Assembly (NCBI GenBank): GCA_029782225.1
Contig: JAKOVF010000189.1
Span: forward strand, 1-64,000
Direction of reading: 5' to 3'
Source of the DNA: Chloroflexota bacterium
Lineage (GTDB): Bacteria; Chloroflexota; Anaerolineae; Anaerolineales; Villigracilaceae
DNA: 64,000 nucleotides
The notes below the pieces were generated by a model. That model saw only the letters and a list, made by a program, of their open reading frames with translations, did not search any database and was not told where the DNA came from. Each line of letters starts with the position of its first letter. Position 1 is the stretch's first letter. Positions 15,015 through 24,417 of this stretch are shown here, one piece after another. Both the position numbers and the translations under genes were made by a program.

Positions 15015-17033
15015 ATGGCAAAGAAGCGTGAGATCAACGAGTACTCAACCGATCCAGCCGCGCAGCAAATGCTGATACGCGCGGAGGAACTTAAGATTGG
15101 AACCGCCTTCACCCGCGCGGACAATATGGTCCCGTGCAATATCGGCGCGGCGGGCCTATGCTGCAAGCAATGTGGCATGGGACCCTGCAGATTGACCAAG
15201 AGTGGCGAAGTTGGCGTCTGCGGCGCGACGATCGACACTGTCCAGGCCCGCAATCTGACGCGTGCCATCGCGGCCGGCGGCGCAGCCCACAGCGACCACG
15301 GACGCGACATGGCTTTCTTATTGAAGGCTACCGCCGAGGGAAAAGCCGAAGGCTACATGATCCGCGACGTGGCGAAACTGCGCATGGTCGCTTCCTATTA
15401 CAACATCAAAGTGGATGGGCGCTCCCCCGAAGAGATCGCCAACGACCTTGCGGATTTGTATATTGCGCAGTTCGGCCAGCAGCGCGGCGAGGTTATCCCT
15501 GCCCAGCGCGCACCGAAGAAGAGACAGCAGATCTGGCGCGAGCAAAACGTCTGGCCGCGCGGCGTGGATCGCGAGGTCGTAGAGGCGCTGCACCGCACTC
15601 ATATTGGCGACGACCAGGATCCAGCTCACATCCTGAACCACGCCATCCGCACCGCAATGGCTGATGGCTGGGGCGGCTCGATGATCGCCACCGACATTTC
15701 AGACATCCTGTTCGGCACTCCTGCCCCAATCCTCGGACAGGCCAACCTCGGCGTGATCAAGGAAGACATGGTCAATGTAGTGGTACATGGACATGAACCG
15801 TCGATGAGTGAAATGCTCGTGGCCGCCTCCCAGGACCCTGAGATCATCGAATATGCGAAAGCGGCCGGAGCAAATGGCATTCAACTTTCCGGTATTTGCT
15901 GCACCGCGAACGAAATCCTGATGAGACAGGGCATCCCCGCGGCAGGCAACTTCCTGCATCAGGAACTCGCGATCATGACGGGCGCGGTCGAAGCAATGGT
16001 GGTGGATGTGCAGTGCATTATGCAGGCACTGGTTGGGCTGGCGCAAAACTTCCATACCAAGGTCATTACGACTTCGCCAAAGGTCAAGATCAAAGGGGCC
16101 ACGCACATCGAGTTCGACGAACACAAAGCATTGACAATCGCCAAGCAGATTTTGAAAACTGCGATTGATAATTTCCAGAACCGCGATAAATCCAAGACAC
16201 TCATCCCACAGATCAAGGAAGATGTCATCCCTGGTTTCTCACACGAATACATCAATTATATGCTCGGCGGTTCCTATCGCGCCTCGTTCCGTCCGTTGAA
16301 TGATGCCATCATGACAGGACGCATTCGCGGCGTGGCGGCGATCGTTGGCTGCAATAATCCGCGCTCGTCACAGGATTATCTGCACAATCTGGTTGTGAAG
16401 GAATTGCTAAAGAAGGATGTACTTATCGTTCAGACAGGTTGTGGCGCGATTGCCGCAGGGAAGTTAGGACTCATGTTGGGCGAAGCAGGCTTGAGCGAGG
16501 TCGGAAGCGGTCTGCGCGAAGTCTGCGAAACGGTTGGAATCCCACCGGTCCTCCACATGGGTTCGTGCGTCGATAACACCCGCATCCTGACCGTGCTGAC
16601 GCAGATGGCTGAAGAGGGCGGCCTCGGCGATGACATTGACCAGATTCCAGCCGTAGGCCTGGCTCCAGAATGGATGAGCGAGAAGGCGCTGGCAATTGCC
16701 GCGTACTGTGTGGCATCTGGCGCATACGTGATCTTCGGCGGATCGTCTCCCGTAGGCGGTATGCCTGGCCGCGTCGACGACAGTGATGTTGTCCTGAAAT
16801 ACATCAGCGAAGGCTGGGAAAAGATCTACGGCGGAAAGCTCGAGTTCATTCAGGACCCAAAACAGATGATCGAAGCCACGCTGGCGCACATCGACAAAAA
16901 ACGTGCTGCACTCGGCCTGCCCGCCTGGGAAGAAAACAAATTTGGCCGGAGCGGTGATGCGAAGATGGTCGAGCTGGAGAAATTGCCACTCGAGAAACGA
17001 CGCACAGCCATCTACGGCGTCGCTGCTGATTAA
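15015..17033 (+). CDS. acsA: Anaerobic CO dehydrogenase catalytic subunit
   Basis: This Ni-Fe CO dehydrogenase (CooS/AcsA, 672 residues, normal length) reduces CO2 to CO for acetyl-CoA synthesis. Cluster ligands are in place: C41 and C49 for the D-cluster shared by the dimer; C50, C53, C58 and C69 for the B-cluster. The C-cluster region is marked by GICCTANEIL, NFLHQELAIM, DVQCIMQ, AIVGCNNPRSSQD, QTGCGAIAAGKLG and HMGSCVDNTR. The end carries FGGSSPVGGMPGR and YISEGWEKIYGGKL. GGAGG precedes the ATG. The acsB gene follows after only 9 bases, so the two subunits of the bifunctional CODH/ACS complex are made together. Confidence 0.97.
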   Translation: MAKKREINEYSTDPAAQQMLIRAEELKIGTAFTRADNMVPCNIGAAGLCCKQCGMGPCRLTKSGEVGVCGATIDTVQARNLTRAIAAGGAAHSDHGRDMAFLLKATAEGKAEGYMIRDVAKLRMVASYYNIKVDGRSPEEIANDLADLYIAQFGQQRGEVIPAQRAPKKRQQIWREQNVWPRGVDREVVEALHRTHIGDDQDPAHILNHAIRTAMADGWGGSMIATDISDILFGTPAPILGQANLGVIKEDMVNVVVHGHEPSMSEMLVAASQDPEIIEYAKAAGANGIQLSGICCTANEILMRQGIPAAGNFLHQELAIMTGAVEAMVVDVQCIMQALVGLAQNFHTKVITTSPKVKIKGATHIEFDEHKALTIAKQILKTAIDNFQNRDKSKTLIPQIKEDVIPGFSHEYINYMLGGSYRASFRPLNDAIMTGRIRGVAAIVGCNNPRSSQDYLHNLVVKELLKKDVLIVQTGCGAIAAGKLGLMLGEAGLSEVGSGLREVCETVGIPPVLHMGSCVDNTRILTVLTQMAEEGGLGDDIDQIPAVGLAPEWMSEKALAIAAYCVASGAYVIFGGSSPVGGMPGRVDDSDVVLKYISEGWEKIYGGKLEFIQDPKQMIEATLAHIDKKRAALGLPAWEENKFGRSGDAKMVELEKLPLEKRRTAIYGVAAD

Positions 17034-17042
17034 GAGGTCAAC

Positions 17043-19334
17043 ATGTCAAGATACATTGCTACTCGTGCAATTCGCGGCGCCAATGCGCTCGTTACCGAAG
17101 CTGAAGTTATGCTCAACAGGGCATTGACCGAAAAAGGCGCGGACACACCGGTCTCCTTCCCGAATACGGCTTACTACCTCCCCACCATCCTCGGCATGAC
17201 CGGCAAGTCCATTGAGAAGATTGGCGATCTCCAGCCCGTGATGAAGCAGGCGCGCGACATGCTGCATCTCATCCCTGCCAGCAGGCATTGGACTCCCTAC
17301 CTGGGCGAGACCCTCGACTCAGGCATGGCCACGCTTCTCGCGGCCGAGACGATTGAGGCCGTACGCTTCGCTTATGGGCTTCAACCTGAACCGATGCCTG
17401 GATTCAAGCTCGCGGGGGGGACATCCTTTACGAGCCCCGACGCTGGCGCTGGCGACGGCTCCAGTCTCGATGGCCATTTGAATGGGCCGATTGACGATAT
17501 TCAACTGCGCTCATGGGGTATCCAACTGGTTGACGGCCGTATGCCCGGTTTCGCCGCCATCGTTGGCTGTGCAAAATCCAATGAAGTCGCGGTCAAGATC
17601 GTGCGTGAACTTCAACGCCGCAATATTCTGACCTTCCTCTCCGGCAACGTCAATGGACGGAGCATCATCCACCAGTTGCAGGAAGAAGGCGTTGAACTCG
17701 GTTATGACACGTACACTGTCCCCTTTGGCACCGACACCATCTCCGCGATTTACGCCCTTGGTTTTGCGACTCGTTCGGCCCTGACTTTTGGCGGACTCAA
17801 GCCCGGTCAATCGCGCGAAATTTTGCTTTACAACAAGGACCGCGTCTTCGCCTTTGTACTTGCCCTCGGCGAAGTGGATGATTTGAAGTATGCAGCCGCA
17901 GCGGGCGCGATCAACTTCGGCTTCCCCGTTATTGCAGATACAGTAATTCCAGAAATCTTGCCCACCGGCGTGACGACTTATGAACACGTCGTCTCGATGC
18001 CGTTCGATACCATTGACGGCAAAGATGATCTGGAAAAGGCCGAGCGACTGGTGCAGAAATGCATCGAAGTGCGCGGTGTCAAAGTCAAAGTTTCGAACGT
18101 AGATGTCCCTGTACCTTATGGCTCCGCCTTCGAAGGTGAAGTCGTCCGTAAGGCGGACCTGCGCGTGGAATTCGGCGGCAAACATGCACGCTGTTTTGAA
18201 TTCCTGCAAATGGCGAAACTGGACGAGGTCACCGATGGCAAGATCGAAGTCGTCGGCCCGGACTTCTCCCAGGTCCCCGCGCAGGGGGCGATGGACATGG
18301 GCATCCTCATCAAAGTTGCCGGACGCCAGATGCAGCAGGACTTCGAGCCGGTGCTTGAGCGTCAGATCCACTACTTCGTCAACGGCGCCAGCGGGATTCA
18401 GCATGTGGGTCAACGCGACATCGCCTGGATCCGCATCTCGAACAACGCCGCGGACAAAGGCTTTAATCTCGAACACTTCGGAAAGATCTTACACGCCCGC
18501 TTCCACGAAGATTTCGGTGCGATTGTAGACAAGGTTCAAGTCACCATTGTCACAGAGCCGGCGCTGGTCGCCGAATGGCTCGAAAAAGCACGCACCGCCT
18601 ATGACTTCCGCAACAAGCGCCTTGCTGACCTGACCGACAACAAAGTGGATGAGTTCTACTCCTGCACGCTCTGTCAATCGTTTGCCCCGAATCACGTGTG
18701 TGTGGTCTCTCCTGAACGGCTGGGCCTCTGCGGTGCATACAACTGGCTGGACTGCAAAGCCTCCTTCAGTATCAATCCCACGGGGCCGAACCAACCTATC
18801 AAGCTTGGCAAACAGCTGGATGACACGAAGGGCTACTGGCAGGGCACAAACGATTATGCCAAGATCGGCTCACACGGTGTAGTCCAGGAAGTCTCGATGT
18901 ATTCCATCATGGAAAACCCGATGACGGCCTGCGGCTGTTTCGAGTGTATCGTGATGCTCATTCCGGAAGCCAACGGTGTGATGATCGTCTCGCGCGAAGA
19001 CACCGCCATGACCCCCGCAGGCATGACCTTCTCCACGCTGGCAGGCATCGCGGGCGGCGGGCTTCAAACCCCGGGTGTGATGGGCGTCGGAAAGTTCTAT
19101 CTCATCAGCCCCAAGTTCATCTCCGCCGATGGCGGCTTCAAGCGCGTAGTGTGGATGTCGTCCGTGCTCAAGCAATCCATGGCGGATGAATTCAAATCGG
19201 TCTGTGAGCGTGAAGGCGACCCCGACCTGCTCGACAAGATCGCCGACGAACGCAGCGTGACCACCGTGGACGAACTCATGGCCTGGCTCGAAGCGCACAA
19301 CCATCCGGCTATGACAATGGATCCGATGTTCTGA
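17043..19334 (+). CDS. acsB: Acetyl-CoA synthase (CODH/ACS alpha subunit)
   Basis: AcsB joins CO from AcsA, a methyl group from the corrinoid protein and CoA into acetyl-CoA at its Ni-Ni-[4Fe-4S] A-cluster. The ligands are C541, C544, C553 and C563 for the cubane and C630-G-C632 for the nickels; their spacing equals that of the Moorella enzyme (506/509/518/528/595/597). The 763-residue product is the bacterial long form with the N-terminal domain that binds AcsA and carries the CO tunnel. It is slightly longer than Moorella's 729, mainly from about 35 extra residues before the cluster. A 13-base-pair hairpin follows the stop. Confidence 0.97.
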   Translation: MSRYIATRAIRGANALVTEAEVMLNRALTEKGADTPVSFPNTAYYLPTILGMTGKSIEKIGDLQPVMKQARDMLHLIPASRHWTPYLGETLDSGMATLLAAETIEAVRFAYGLQPEPMPGFKLAGGTSFTSPDAGAGDGSSLDGHLNGPIDDIQLRSWGIQLVDGRMPGFAAIVGCAKSNEVAVKIVRELQRRNILTFLSGNVNGRSIIHQLQEEGVELGYDTYTVPFGTDTISAIYALGFATRSALTFGGLKPGQSREILLYNKDRVFAFVLALGEVDDLKYAAAAGAINFGFPVIADTVIPEILPTGVTTYEHVVSMPFDTIDGKDDLEKAERLVQKCIEVRGVKVKVSNVDVPVPYGSAFEGEVVRKADLRVEFGGKHARCFEFLQMAKLDEVTDGKIEVVGPDFSQVPAQGAMDMGILIKVAGRQMQQDFEPVLERQIHYFVNGASGIQHVGQRDIAWIRISNNAADKGFNLEHFGKILHARFHEDFGAIVDKVQVTIVTEPALVAEWLEKARTAYDFRNKRLADLTDNKVDEFYSCTLCQSFAPNHVCVVSPERLGLCGAYNWLDCKASFSINPTGPNQPIKLGKQLDDTKGYWQGTNDYAKIGSHGVVQEVSMYSIMENPMTACGCFECIVMLIPEANGVMIVSREDTAMTPAGMTFSTLAGIAGGGLQTPGVMGVGKFYLISPKFISADGGFKRVVWMSSVLKQSMADEFKSVCEREGDPDLLDKIADERSVTTVDELMAWLEAHNHPAMTMDPMF

Positions 19335-19340
19335 TAGTTC

Positions 19341-19381
19341 AAGGTTGGAAGGTTTCCAAGTTGAGCAGACCTTCCAACCTT
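19341..19381. repeat. Perfect 13-bp inverted repeat between acsB and the CBS gene
   Basis: Arms AAGGTTGGAAGGT (19341-19353) and ACCTTCCAACCTT (19369-19381) with a 15-base loop begin 6 bases after the acsB stop. No T tract follows, so an mRNA-stabilising or processing hairpin is more likely than a terminator. It also occupies the place where a ribosome site for the next gene would be sought. Confidence 0.6.
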
Positions 19382-19399
19382 CCACTTTCAACCTTCAAA

Positions 19400-19897
19400 A
19401 TGAAACCTGTTCTCGTCCGCGACCTCATGACCGTCGGTGTGCCTACCTGCAAAACCAGCACACCTATCGTTGACATTGCACGCTTCCTGGTAGAGCAAAA
19501 TGTTGAAGAGATGGTTGTGTTGGGAAGCGAAGGCGAGGGCGTGGGAATTGTTGGCTACGAGGAACTGATCGGTGCATATGGACGCGAGAATGCTAAATCA
19601 CTAACCGCCGAAGAGGTCATGCGCGAAAGCGTACCGGAACTGCCAGCAGACATCCCGCTGACCGTTGCGGCACAGATGATGAAAGACAGGCAAATCCGCG
19701 TTGCATACATGACTCATAACTCCTCGGGCATTATTTATCCGGCCGCGATGATTTCGTACAAGCACATGATTCGTCATCTGGCGGCCAGGGATGAAAGCGA
19801 ACTAAAGGATCTTGGCCTCGCGGCGCAAAGAAAATCGCCGGTTGAAGTTTTTATAGAAAGAAGAGATGAGGCAAGAAGGCAAGCAGGTTTGAAATAA
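19400..19897 (+). CDS. CBS-domain pair protein inside the acs operon
   Basis: The product (165 residues from ATG 19400) is almost only two CBS domains: VRDLMTVGVPTCKTSTPI at residues 4-21 begins the first, and AEEVMRESVPELPADIPL the second. CBS pairs bind AMP, ATP, NADH or S-adenosylmethionine and act as energy or cofactor sensors. A helical tail rich in Arg/Glu follows. The ATG has no clear Shine-Dalgarno because the hairpin sequence precedes it; a TTG at 19361 would lie within the hairpin loop and is less likely. It sits between acsB and acsD, so it may tune the pathway to nucleotide level, which is inference. Confidence 0.85.
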   Translation: MKPVLVRDLMTVGVPTCKTSTPIVDIARFLVEQNVEEMVVLGSEGEGVGIVGYEELIGAYGRENAKSLTAEEVMRESVPELPADIPLTVAAQMMKDRQIRVAYMTHNSSGIIYPAAMISYKHMIRHLAARDESELKDLGLAAQRKSPVEVFIERRDEARRQAGLK

Positions 19898-19900
19898 TAA

Positions 19901-19944
19901 CGATTTGCGACATTCGACAATCAAATCTCGAATATCGCAAATCG
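19901..19944. repeat. 17-bp near-perfect inverted repeat before acsD
   Basis: CGATTTGCGACATTCGA (19901-19917) pairs with TCGAATATCGCAAATCG (19928-19944) with one mismatch and a 10-base loop. It lies directly after the CBS gene stop. Its sequence is unrelated to the other hairpins of the operon. Confidence 0.6.
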
Positions 19945-19976
19945 ACTTACGTAAAAATCCGAATATCGGAGGAACT

Positions 19977-20927
19977 ATGCCCATCGAAATTCCAAAAGAT
20001 AAGTGGCCTGGCAAGATCCAGACTGTCACAATTGGCGCGACTGCCGCGGATGGCGGCACCCGCGCAAACACCGTCACCGTCGGCGGACAGACGACGATGC
20101 CTTTTCTGCACTTCGAAGCGCCCATGCCAAACAAGCCAGTCATCGCCATCGAGATCAAATCGCGCCGGCCCGATGACTGGTCATCCCTGCTGACAGAAAC
20201 CTGGGGTGACGTGATGGATGATCCGGCTCAATGGGCGAAGAAAGCCGAGGAAGCGGGCGCCGACCTCCTGGTCCTGGGGTTGACGCTGGCCGACACACCT
20301 GAAGACGCGGTCAAAGCCGTCAAAGCGGTATTGGCCGCGAGTGGCCTCCCACTGATCATCTGGGGCCCCGGTCAGGCGGAAAAAGATAACGAATTGCTCG
20401 TCCCAGTAGCCGAAGCGACAAAAGGCGAAAAGCTCGTGCTTGGCATTTGCGAAGACAAAAACTACCGCACGATTGTTGCGACAGCAATGGCCAATGGGCA
20501 TCTCGTACAGGCCCGCACGCCGATGGATGTAAACCTCTCGAAGCAGTTGAACATCCTGATCAGCGATATGGGCATGCCGCACGACCGCATCATCATGGAC
20601 CCTACCACCGGGGCGCTCGGCTACGGCATTGAATACGGCTATTCCGTGATGGAACGCTTGCGGCTCGCCGCGCTTCAAGGCGACAGCATGACCCAGCAAC
20701 CGATGATGGTCACGCCTGGATTTGAGGCCTGGAAAACCAAAGAGGCCAAGGTCGGTGACGGCGTGCCAGAAAGTTGGGGCGATTGGAAAGCCCGCGCCAT
20801 TAACTGGGAAACGCTCACTGCCACTGCCCTCGTGGAATCAGGCGCCGATATTGTTGTGCTGCGCCATCCTGAATCGGTCAAGCGCGTGCACGGCGTGATT
20901 GACGAATTATTCGCTGTGCCCGCGTAG
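19977..20927 (+). CDS. acsD: Corrinoid/iron-sulfur protein small subunit
   Basis: AcsD (316 residues) is the small TIM-barrel subunit of the corrinoid/Fe-S protein, which carries the methyl group from AcsE to AcsB. It matches CdhD/AcsD features: the N-terminal MPIEIPKDKWPGKIQTVTIG, PVIAIEIKSRRPDDW, the IIMDPTTGALGYGIEYGYSVMERLR segment, and DIVVLRHPESVKRVHG at the end. A longer frame starting at 19905 would translate the hairpin; the ATG at 19977 is preferred because CGGAGGAACT precedes it. acsC follows after 9 bases. Confidence 0.95.
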   Translation: MPIEIPKDKWPGKIQTVTIGATAADGGTRANTVTVGGQTTMPFLHFEAPMPNKPVIAIEIKSRRPDDWSSLLTETWGDVMDDPAQWAKKAEEAGADLLVLGLTLADTPEDAVKAVKAVLAASGLPLIIWGPGQAEKDNELLVPVAEATKGEKLVLGICEDKNYRTIVATAMANGHLVQARTPMDVNLSKQLNILISDMGMPHDRIIMDPTTGALGYGIEYGYSVMERLRLAALQGDSMTQQPMMVTPGFEAWKTKEAKVGDGVPESWGDWKARAINWETLTATALVESGADIVVLRHPESVKRVHGVIDELFAVPA

Positions 20928-20936
20928 GAGGTTCAC

Positions 20937-22259
20937 ATGGCTCTCTCTGGAATTCAAATTTACAAGCTGCTCCCCCAAACCAACTGCAAGGAATGCGGTT
21001 TCCCTACCTGCCTTGCCTTCGCGATGAAACTCGCAGCGAAGCAGGTCGAACTCGGCGCCTGCCCATACGTTTCCGAAGCATCGAAAAAGCAGCTCGCCGA
21101 ATCCGCGGCGCCTCCCATCCGCCTGATATCGCTCAAAGCCAATGGGACTGAGGTCAAGGTCGGCAACGAAGTCTGCATGTTCCGCCACGAAAAGACCTTC
21201 TACAACAAACCCGGCCTCTTCATCCGAGTCAAGGCCAGCGATCCCGAGCTCGCCGCGAAGGTCACAACGGCCGACGCATATAAAGTCAACTACGTAGGTA
21301 TGGATTTTTCGATTGATGGTTTCGCGGTGGAGGCAGATGGAGATTTGGTCGCTGCGGTGAAGACGATCCGCAGCGTGAGCAAACGCCCGTTGATTCTGAT
21401 CTCCTCTGACGCAGCGCTGCTGGACTCCGCCCTGGGCCCGCTCGCCGGTGAATCCACATTGATCTACGCAGGCGATGCATCCAACTACGAAGCCTTGACA
21501 GACGTTGCCAAGAAGCATAAAGCTGCACTTGTGCTCAAAGGCGACTCGCTCGAGGCGCTCGCGGACCTGACCGCCAAGGTCCAGGCCAGGGGCGTGGAAG
21601 AGATGGTGCTCGACCTCGGTGGTAAGAGCCTCGGCGAATGGCTGACTCGCTCAACACAAGTTCGCCGCCTGGCGCTCAAGGCTAACTTCCGCGCGCTGGG
21701 TTATCCCACCATCTTTTTCGCGGCACAAAACGGTGTCGAGAAGGAAGCCGTCTACGCTGCCCAGGCCATTTCCAAGTATGCGGGTTTTGTCGTGCTTGAC
21801 ACCTTTGTTCCTGAGATGATCTACCCGTTGCTCGTCTTGCGCGAAAACATCTACACCGACCCGCAGAAACCGATCCAGGTCCAGCCGGGTATCTACGAGA
21901 TCAACTCCCCGAAGCCCGAAAGCCCCGTGCTTGTTACCACAAACTTCAGCATCACCTATTTCTCAGTGGCGAATGAAGTGGAAGGCAGCGGCTTACCCGC
22001 CTGGCTGGTCGTGACGGATGCAGAAGGCATGTCCGTGCTCACCGCGTGGGCGGCAGGCAAGTTCGACGCTGAACGCATCGCAAAAGCCGTCAAAGGTTTT
22101 GACGTCGCCAGCAAGGTCAGCAAGAAACGGATTGTTCTACCGGGTCATGTCGCAGTCCTCTCCGGCGAATTGGAAGAAGAACTCTCGGATTGGGAGATCC
22201 GCGTCGGCCCGCGTGAGGCTGTGGATTTGCCCGCGTTTATGAAGCAGGCGCTGAATTAA
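20937..22259 (+). CDS. acsC: Corrinoid/iron-sulfur protein large subunit
   Basis: AcsC (440 residues) binds the [4Fe-4S] cluster and the corrinoid of the methyl carrier. The N-terminal cluster ligands are C17, C20, C25 and C42 (CKECGFPTC then a Cys 17 residues on), the same pattern as in Moorella. A TIM barrel follows to about residue 310, then a Rossmann-type B12-binding domain (about 320-440) that holds the corrinoid base-off. AGGAGG lies before the ATG. It would partner with AcsD and is kept reduced by AcsV, encoded next. Confidence 0.96.
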   Translation: MALSGIQIYKLLPQTNCKECGFPTCLAFAMKLAAKQVELGACPYVSEASKKQLAESAAPPIRLISLKANGTEVKVGNEVCMFRHEKTFYNKPGLFIRVKASDPELAAKVTTADAYKVNYVGMDFSIDGFAVEADGDLVAAVKTIRSVSKRPLILISSDAALLDSALGPLAGESTLIYAGDASNYEALTDVAKKHKAALVLKGDSLEALADLTAKVQARGVEEMVLDLGGKSLGEWLTRSTQVRRLALKANFRALGYPTIFFAAQNGVEKEAVYAAQAISKYAGFVVLDTFVPEMIYPLLVLRENIYTDPQKPIQVQPGIYEINSPKPESPVLVTTNFSITYFSVANEVEGSGLPAWLVVTDAEGMSVLTAWAAGKFDAERIAKAVKGFDVASKVSKKRIVLPGHVAVLSGELEEELSDWEIRVGPREAVDLPAFMKQALN

Positions 22260-22260
22260 T

Positions 22261-22357
22261 GTCATTGCGAGCGGAGCGAAGCAATCTCCTCTTATGGCCG
22301 AAGAGACAGAGTATCAGGAGATTGCTTCGGCGGGAAGAACACCCCCCTCGCAATGAC
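22261..22357. repeat. REP-like palindrome of the CATTGCGAG...GAAGCAATCTCC type
   Basis: The left part (22261-22290) starts GTCATTGCGAG and contains CGAAGCAATCTCCT; the right part (22316-22357) contains AGGAGATTGCTTCG and ends CTCGCAATGAC, so the outer and inner blocks are each complementary. It starts two bases after the acsC stop. Elements of this kind are known as dispersed palindromic repeats in many bacterial genomes. It probably inserted between acsC and acsV without breaking the operon. Confidence 0.75.
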
Positions 22358-22369
22358 AGATGAAAATTC

Positions 22370-24319
22370 ATGGAACATACCGTCACCTTCACTACTGAGG
22401 ATCATAAGACAGCCATCGTCACAGTGCCCACGAACACGATGCTGGCCGATGCCGCGCACAGCGCGGGCATTGACATCAGTCAGCCGTGCGGGGGACAAGG
22501 GCGCTGCGGTCGTTGTGCAGTTCAGGTGACGGATGGAAGCGTCAGGCGACGAAGCACGCTACGCCTTTCCCCTGCTGATGTGGAGCAGGGATACGCGCTC
22601 GCCTGCCAAACCGTTGTTGAAGGCGATGTTCAGATTTATGTCCCGCCGCAGGAGAAGATCGAGCGGCGGCTGACAACAGACCGCGTCGCGGCTGAGGTCA
22701 CTGTACCTGCAGACTATGACTACGATCTGGTCCAATCCATCCGCCGCATTCGTTTGCAGCTAAATCCACCCACGATGGAAGACCAGACGGATGATTGGTC
22801 GCGGCTGCAGACCGCATTCCGCTTACAGGCCAATATCCAAAACATCAATTGTTCCCTGCGGCTTCTACAGAGCATGGGGGAAACCTTGCGCGCAGGCGAG
22901 TGGCAGGTTACTGCCGTGATCGAGCGGGATATCGACAACCCTGAAAAACCTATCCGCTTGATCGAGCTGTATCCCGGCAACGTCGACGAATATTCCCCGC
23001 TCTGGGGCTGTGCGGTGGACATTGGCACGACCACCGTTTCGCTCTGGCTCGTGGATCTGGTGAGTGGTCAGGTGCGGACGCAGGTAGCTGAATACAATGC
23101 TCAAATCGCACGCGGCGAGGATGTCATCTCGCGGATCATTTTCGCAAGCAAGAATGGCGGCTGCCAGGAGATGCGCGAGCGCGTGCTGGGCACCATCAAC
23201 GGGTTGCTGGATCGAGCCTGCAAGCGAGTCAAAGCCAGGCCGGAAGAGGTAATGAAGGTCTCCGTCGCGGGCAACAGCACCATGACGCACTTGCTGCTTG
23301 GAATTCCGGCGGGCAGCATTCGCCTGTCACCCTTTGTTACCGCAGTTAATCATCCGCCATTGATGACAGCCAGGGAAGTCGGCGTGGGTATCCACCCCGA
23401 TGGAACAGTGGATTGCCTGCCGGGGGTTGCCAGCTACGTGGGCGCGGACATCACCGCAGGTGTTCTATCCTCTGGATTGGAAGACGCGGAAAATGTCACA
23501 CTGTTCATTGATGTGGGAACCAACGGTGAGATTGTCCTGGGCGAGCGAGATTGGCTCGTCACCTGCGCGTGCTCGGCAGGGCCAGCCTTTGAGGGCGCCG
23601 GTGTCGCCAACGGCATGCGCGCCACACAGGGGGCGATCGAAGAAGTCTGGATCAGCAGCGAGACTTTGGAGCCAACCTATCGAGTCATTGGCGGGGGCAA
23701 GCCAAAGGGAATCTGCGGCTCAGGGTTGATCGCATTGCTGGCGGAGGCGTTTTTGACGGGAGTGCTCGACAAGGCGGGAAATGTCAATGTATCGGCGGCC
23801 AGTTCAAGGGTTCGCGAGGGAGCGCACGGCGGAGAGTATGTCATTGCCTGGGGCGCGGAAACTGAATCCGGTGAAGATATTGTCATTACCAGAGTCGATG
23901 TCGACAACCTGTTACGTGCCAAAGCCGCCATCTATGCCGGCTTCACGGTGCTTGCCAGCACGGTCGGGATTCCGCTGGAGACAGTTGACAAAGTACTCGT
24001 CGGTGGTTCGTTCGGGAAGTACATCAATGTGGAGAAAGCTGTGCAGATCGGCCTGCTGCCCGACATGGAATGGTCGCGTTTTGAGTTCCTTGGAAACACT
24101 TCAGTAAAAGGGACGTACTATGCACTTCTCGATTGGCGTAAGCGTGAACAGATCACGGAAATCGCAAAGCGGATGACCTATATTGAGCTGTCCGCAGATA
24201 ATAGTTTTTATGAAGCATTTACATCGGCATTATTTTTGCCGCATACGGACTTGAGCAAGTTCCCGAGTGTGGCAGAGGCGTTACAACTCAACAAAGCAGC
24301 TAGTGCACGAACAACGTGA
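22370..24319 (+). CDS. acsV: Reductive activator of the corrinoid/iron-sulfur protein (RACo)
   Basis: RACo re-reduces the oxidised Co(II) corrinoid of AcsCD using ATP. The 649-residue product has an N-terminal [2Fe-2S] ferredoxin domain with ligands C40, C46, C49 and C79, a linker and middle domain, and a C-terminal ASKHA ATPase domain (from about residue 205: CAVDIGTTTVSLWLVDL; FIDVGTNGEIVLG; CACSAGPAFEGAGV; GGGKPKGICGSGLI). This is the standard layout of RamA/RACo-type DUF4445 proteins. Its position between acsC and acsE supports the AcsCD-specific role over activation of other methyltransferases. No strong ribosome site is seen, perhaps because of the palindrome just upstream. Confidence 0.93.
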   Translation: MEHTVTFTTEDHKTAIVTVPTNTMLADAAHSAGIDISQPCGGQGRCGRCAVQVTDGSVRRRSTLRLSPADVEQGYALACQTVVEGDVQIYVPPQEKIERRLTTDRVAAEVTVPADYDYDLVQSIRRIRLQLNPPTMEDQTDDWSRLQTAFRLQANIQNINCSLRLLQSMGETLRAGEWQVTAVIERDIDNPEKPIRLIELYPGNVDEYSPLWGCAVDIGTTTVSLWLVDLVSGQVRTQVAEYNAQIARGEDVISRIIFASKNGGCQEMRERVLGTINGLLDRACKRVKARPEEVMKVSVAGNSTMTHLLLGIPAGSIRLSPFVTAVNHPPLMTAREVGVGIHPDGTVDCLPGVASYVGADITAGVLSSGLEDAENVTLFIDVGTNGEIVLGERDWLVTCACSAGPAFEGAGVANGMRATQGAIEEVWISSETLEPTYRVIGGGKPKGICGSGLIALLAEAFLTGVLDKAGNVNVSAASSRVREGAHGGEYVIAWGAETESGEDIVITRVDVDNLLRAKAAIYAGFTVLASTVGIPLETVDKVLVGGSFGKYINVEKAVQIGLLPDMEWSRFEFLGNTSVKGTYYALLDWRKREQITEIAKRMTYIELSADNSFYEAFTSALFLPHTDLSKFPSVAEALQLNKAASARTT

Positions 24320-24393
24320 AGAGGTAGGGTAAAAGCGGGTGAAATTCGCCACTTTTGCCGGTCAATTGAGAGTTGTTCGGGTACTAGAACCAT

Positions 24394-24408
24394 TTGGGAA
24401 AATCCCAA
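24394..24408. repeat. Small hairpin directly before the acsE ribosome site
   Basis: TTGGGA-AAA-TCCCAA forms a perfect 6-base-pair stem immediately followed by GGAGGAAGC and the acsE ATG. It could influence translation start. A weaker stem (AAAAGCGGG...GCCACTTTT) lies about 50 bases further upstream in the same spacer. Confidence 0.4.
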
Positions 24409-24417
24409 GGAGGAAGC

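Noticed and set aside
17511-18476. A 321-codon minus-strand frame
   Set aside because: It lies fully within acsB on the opposite strand; acsB has all A-cluster ligands.
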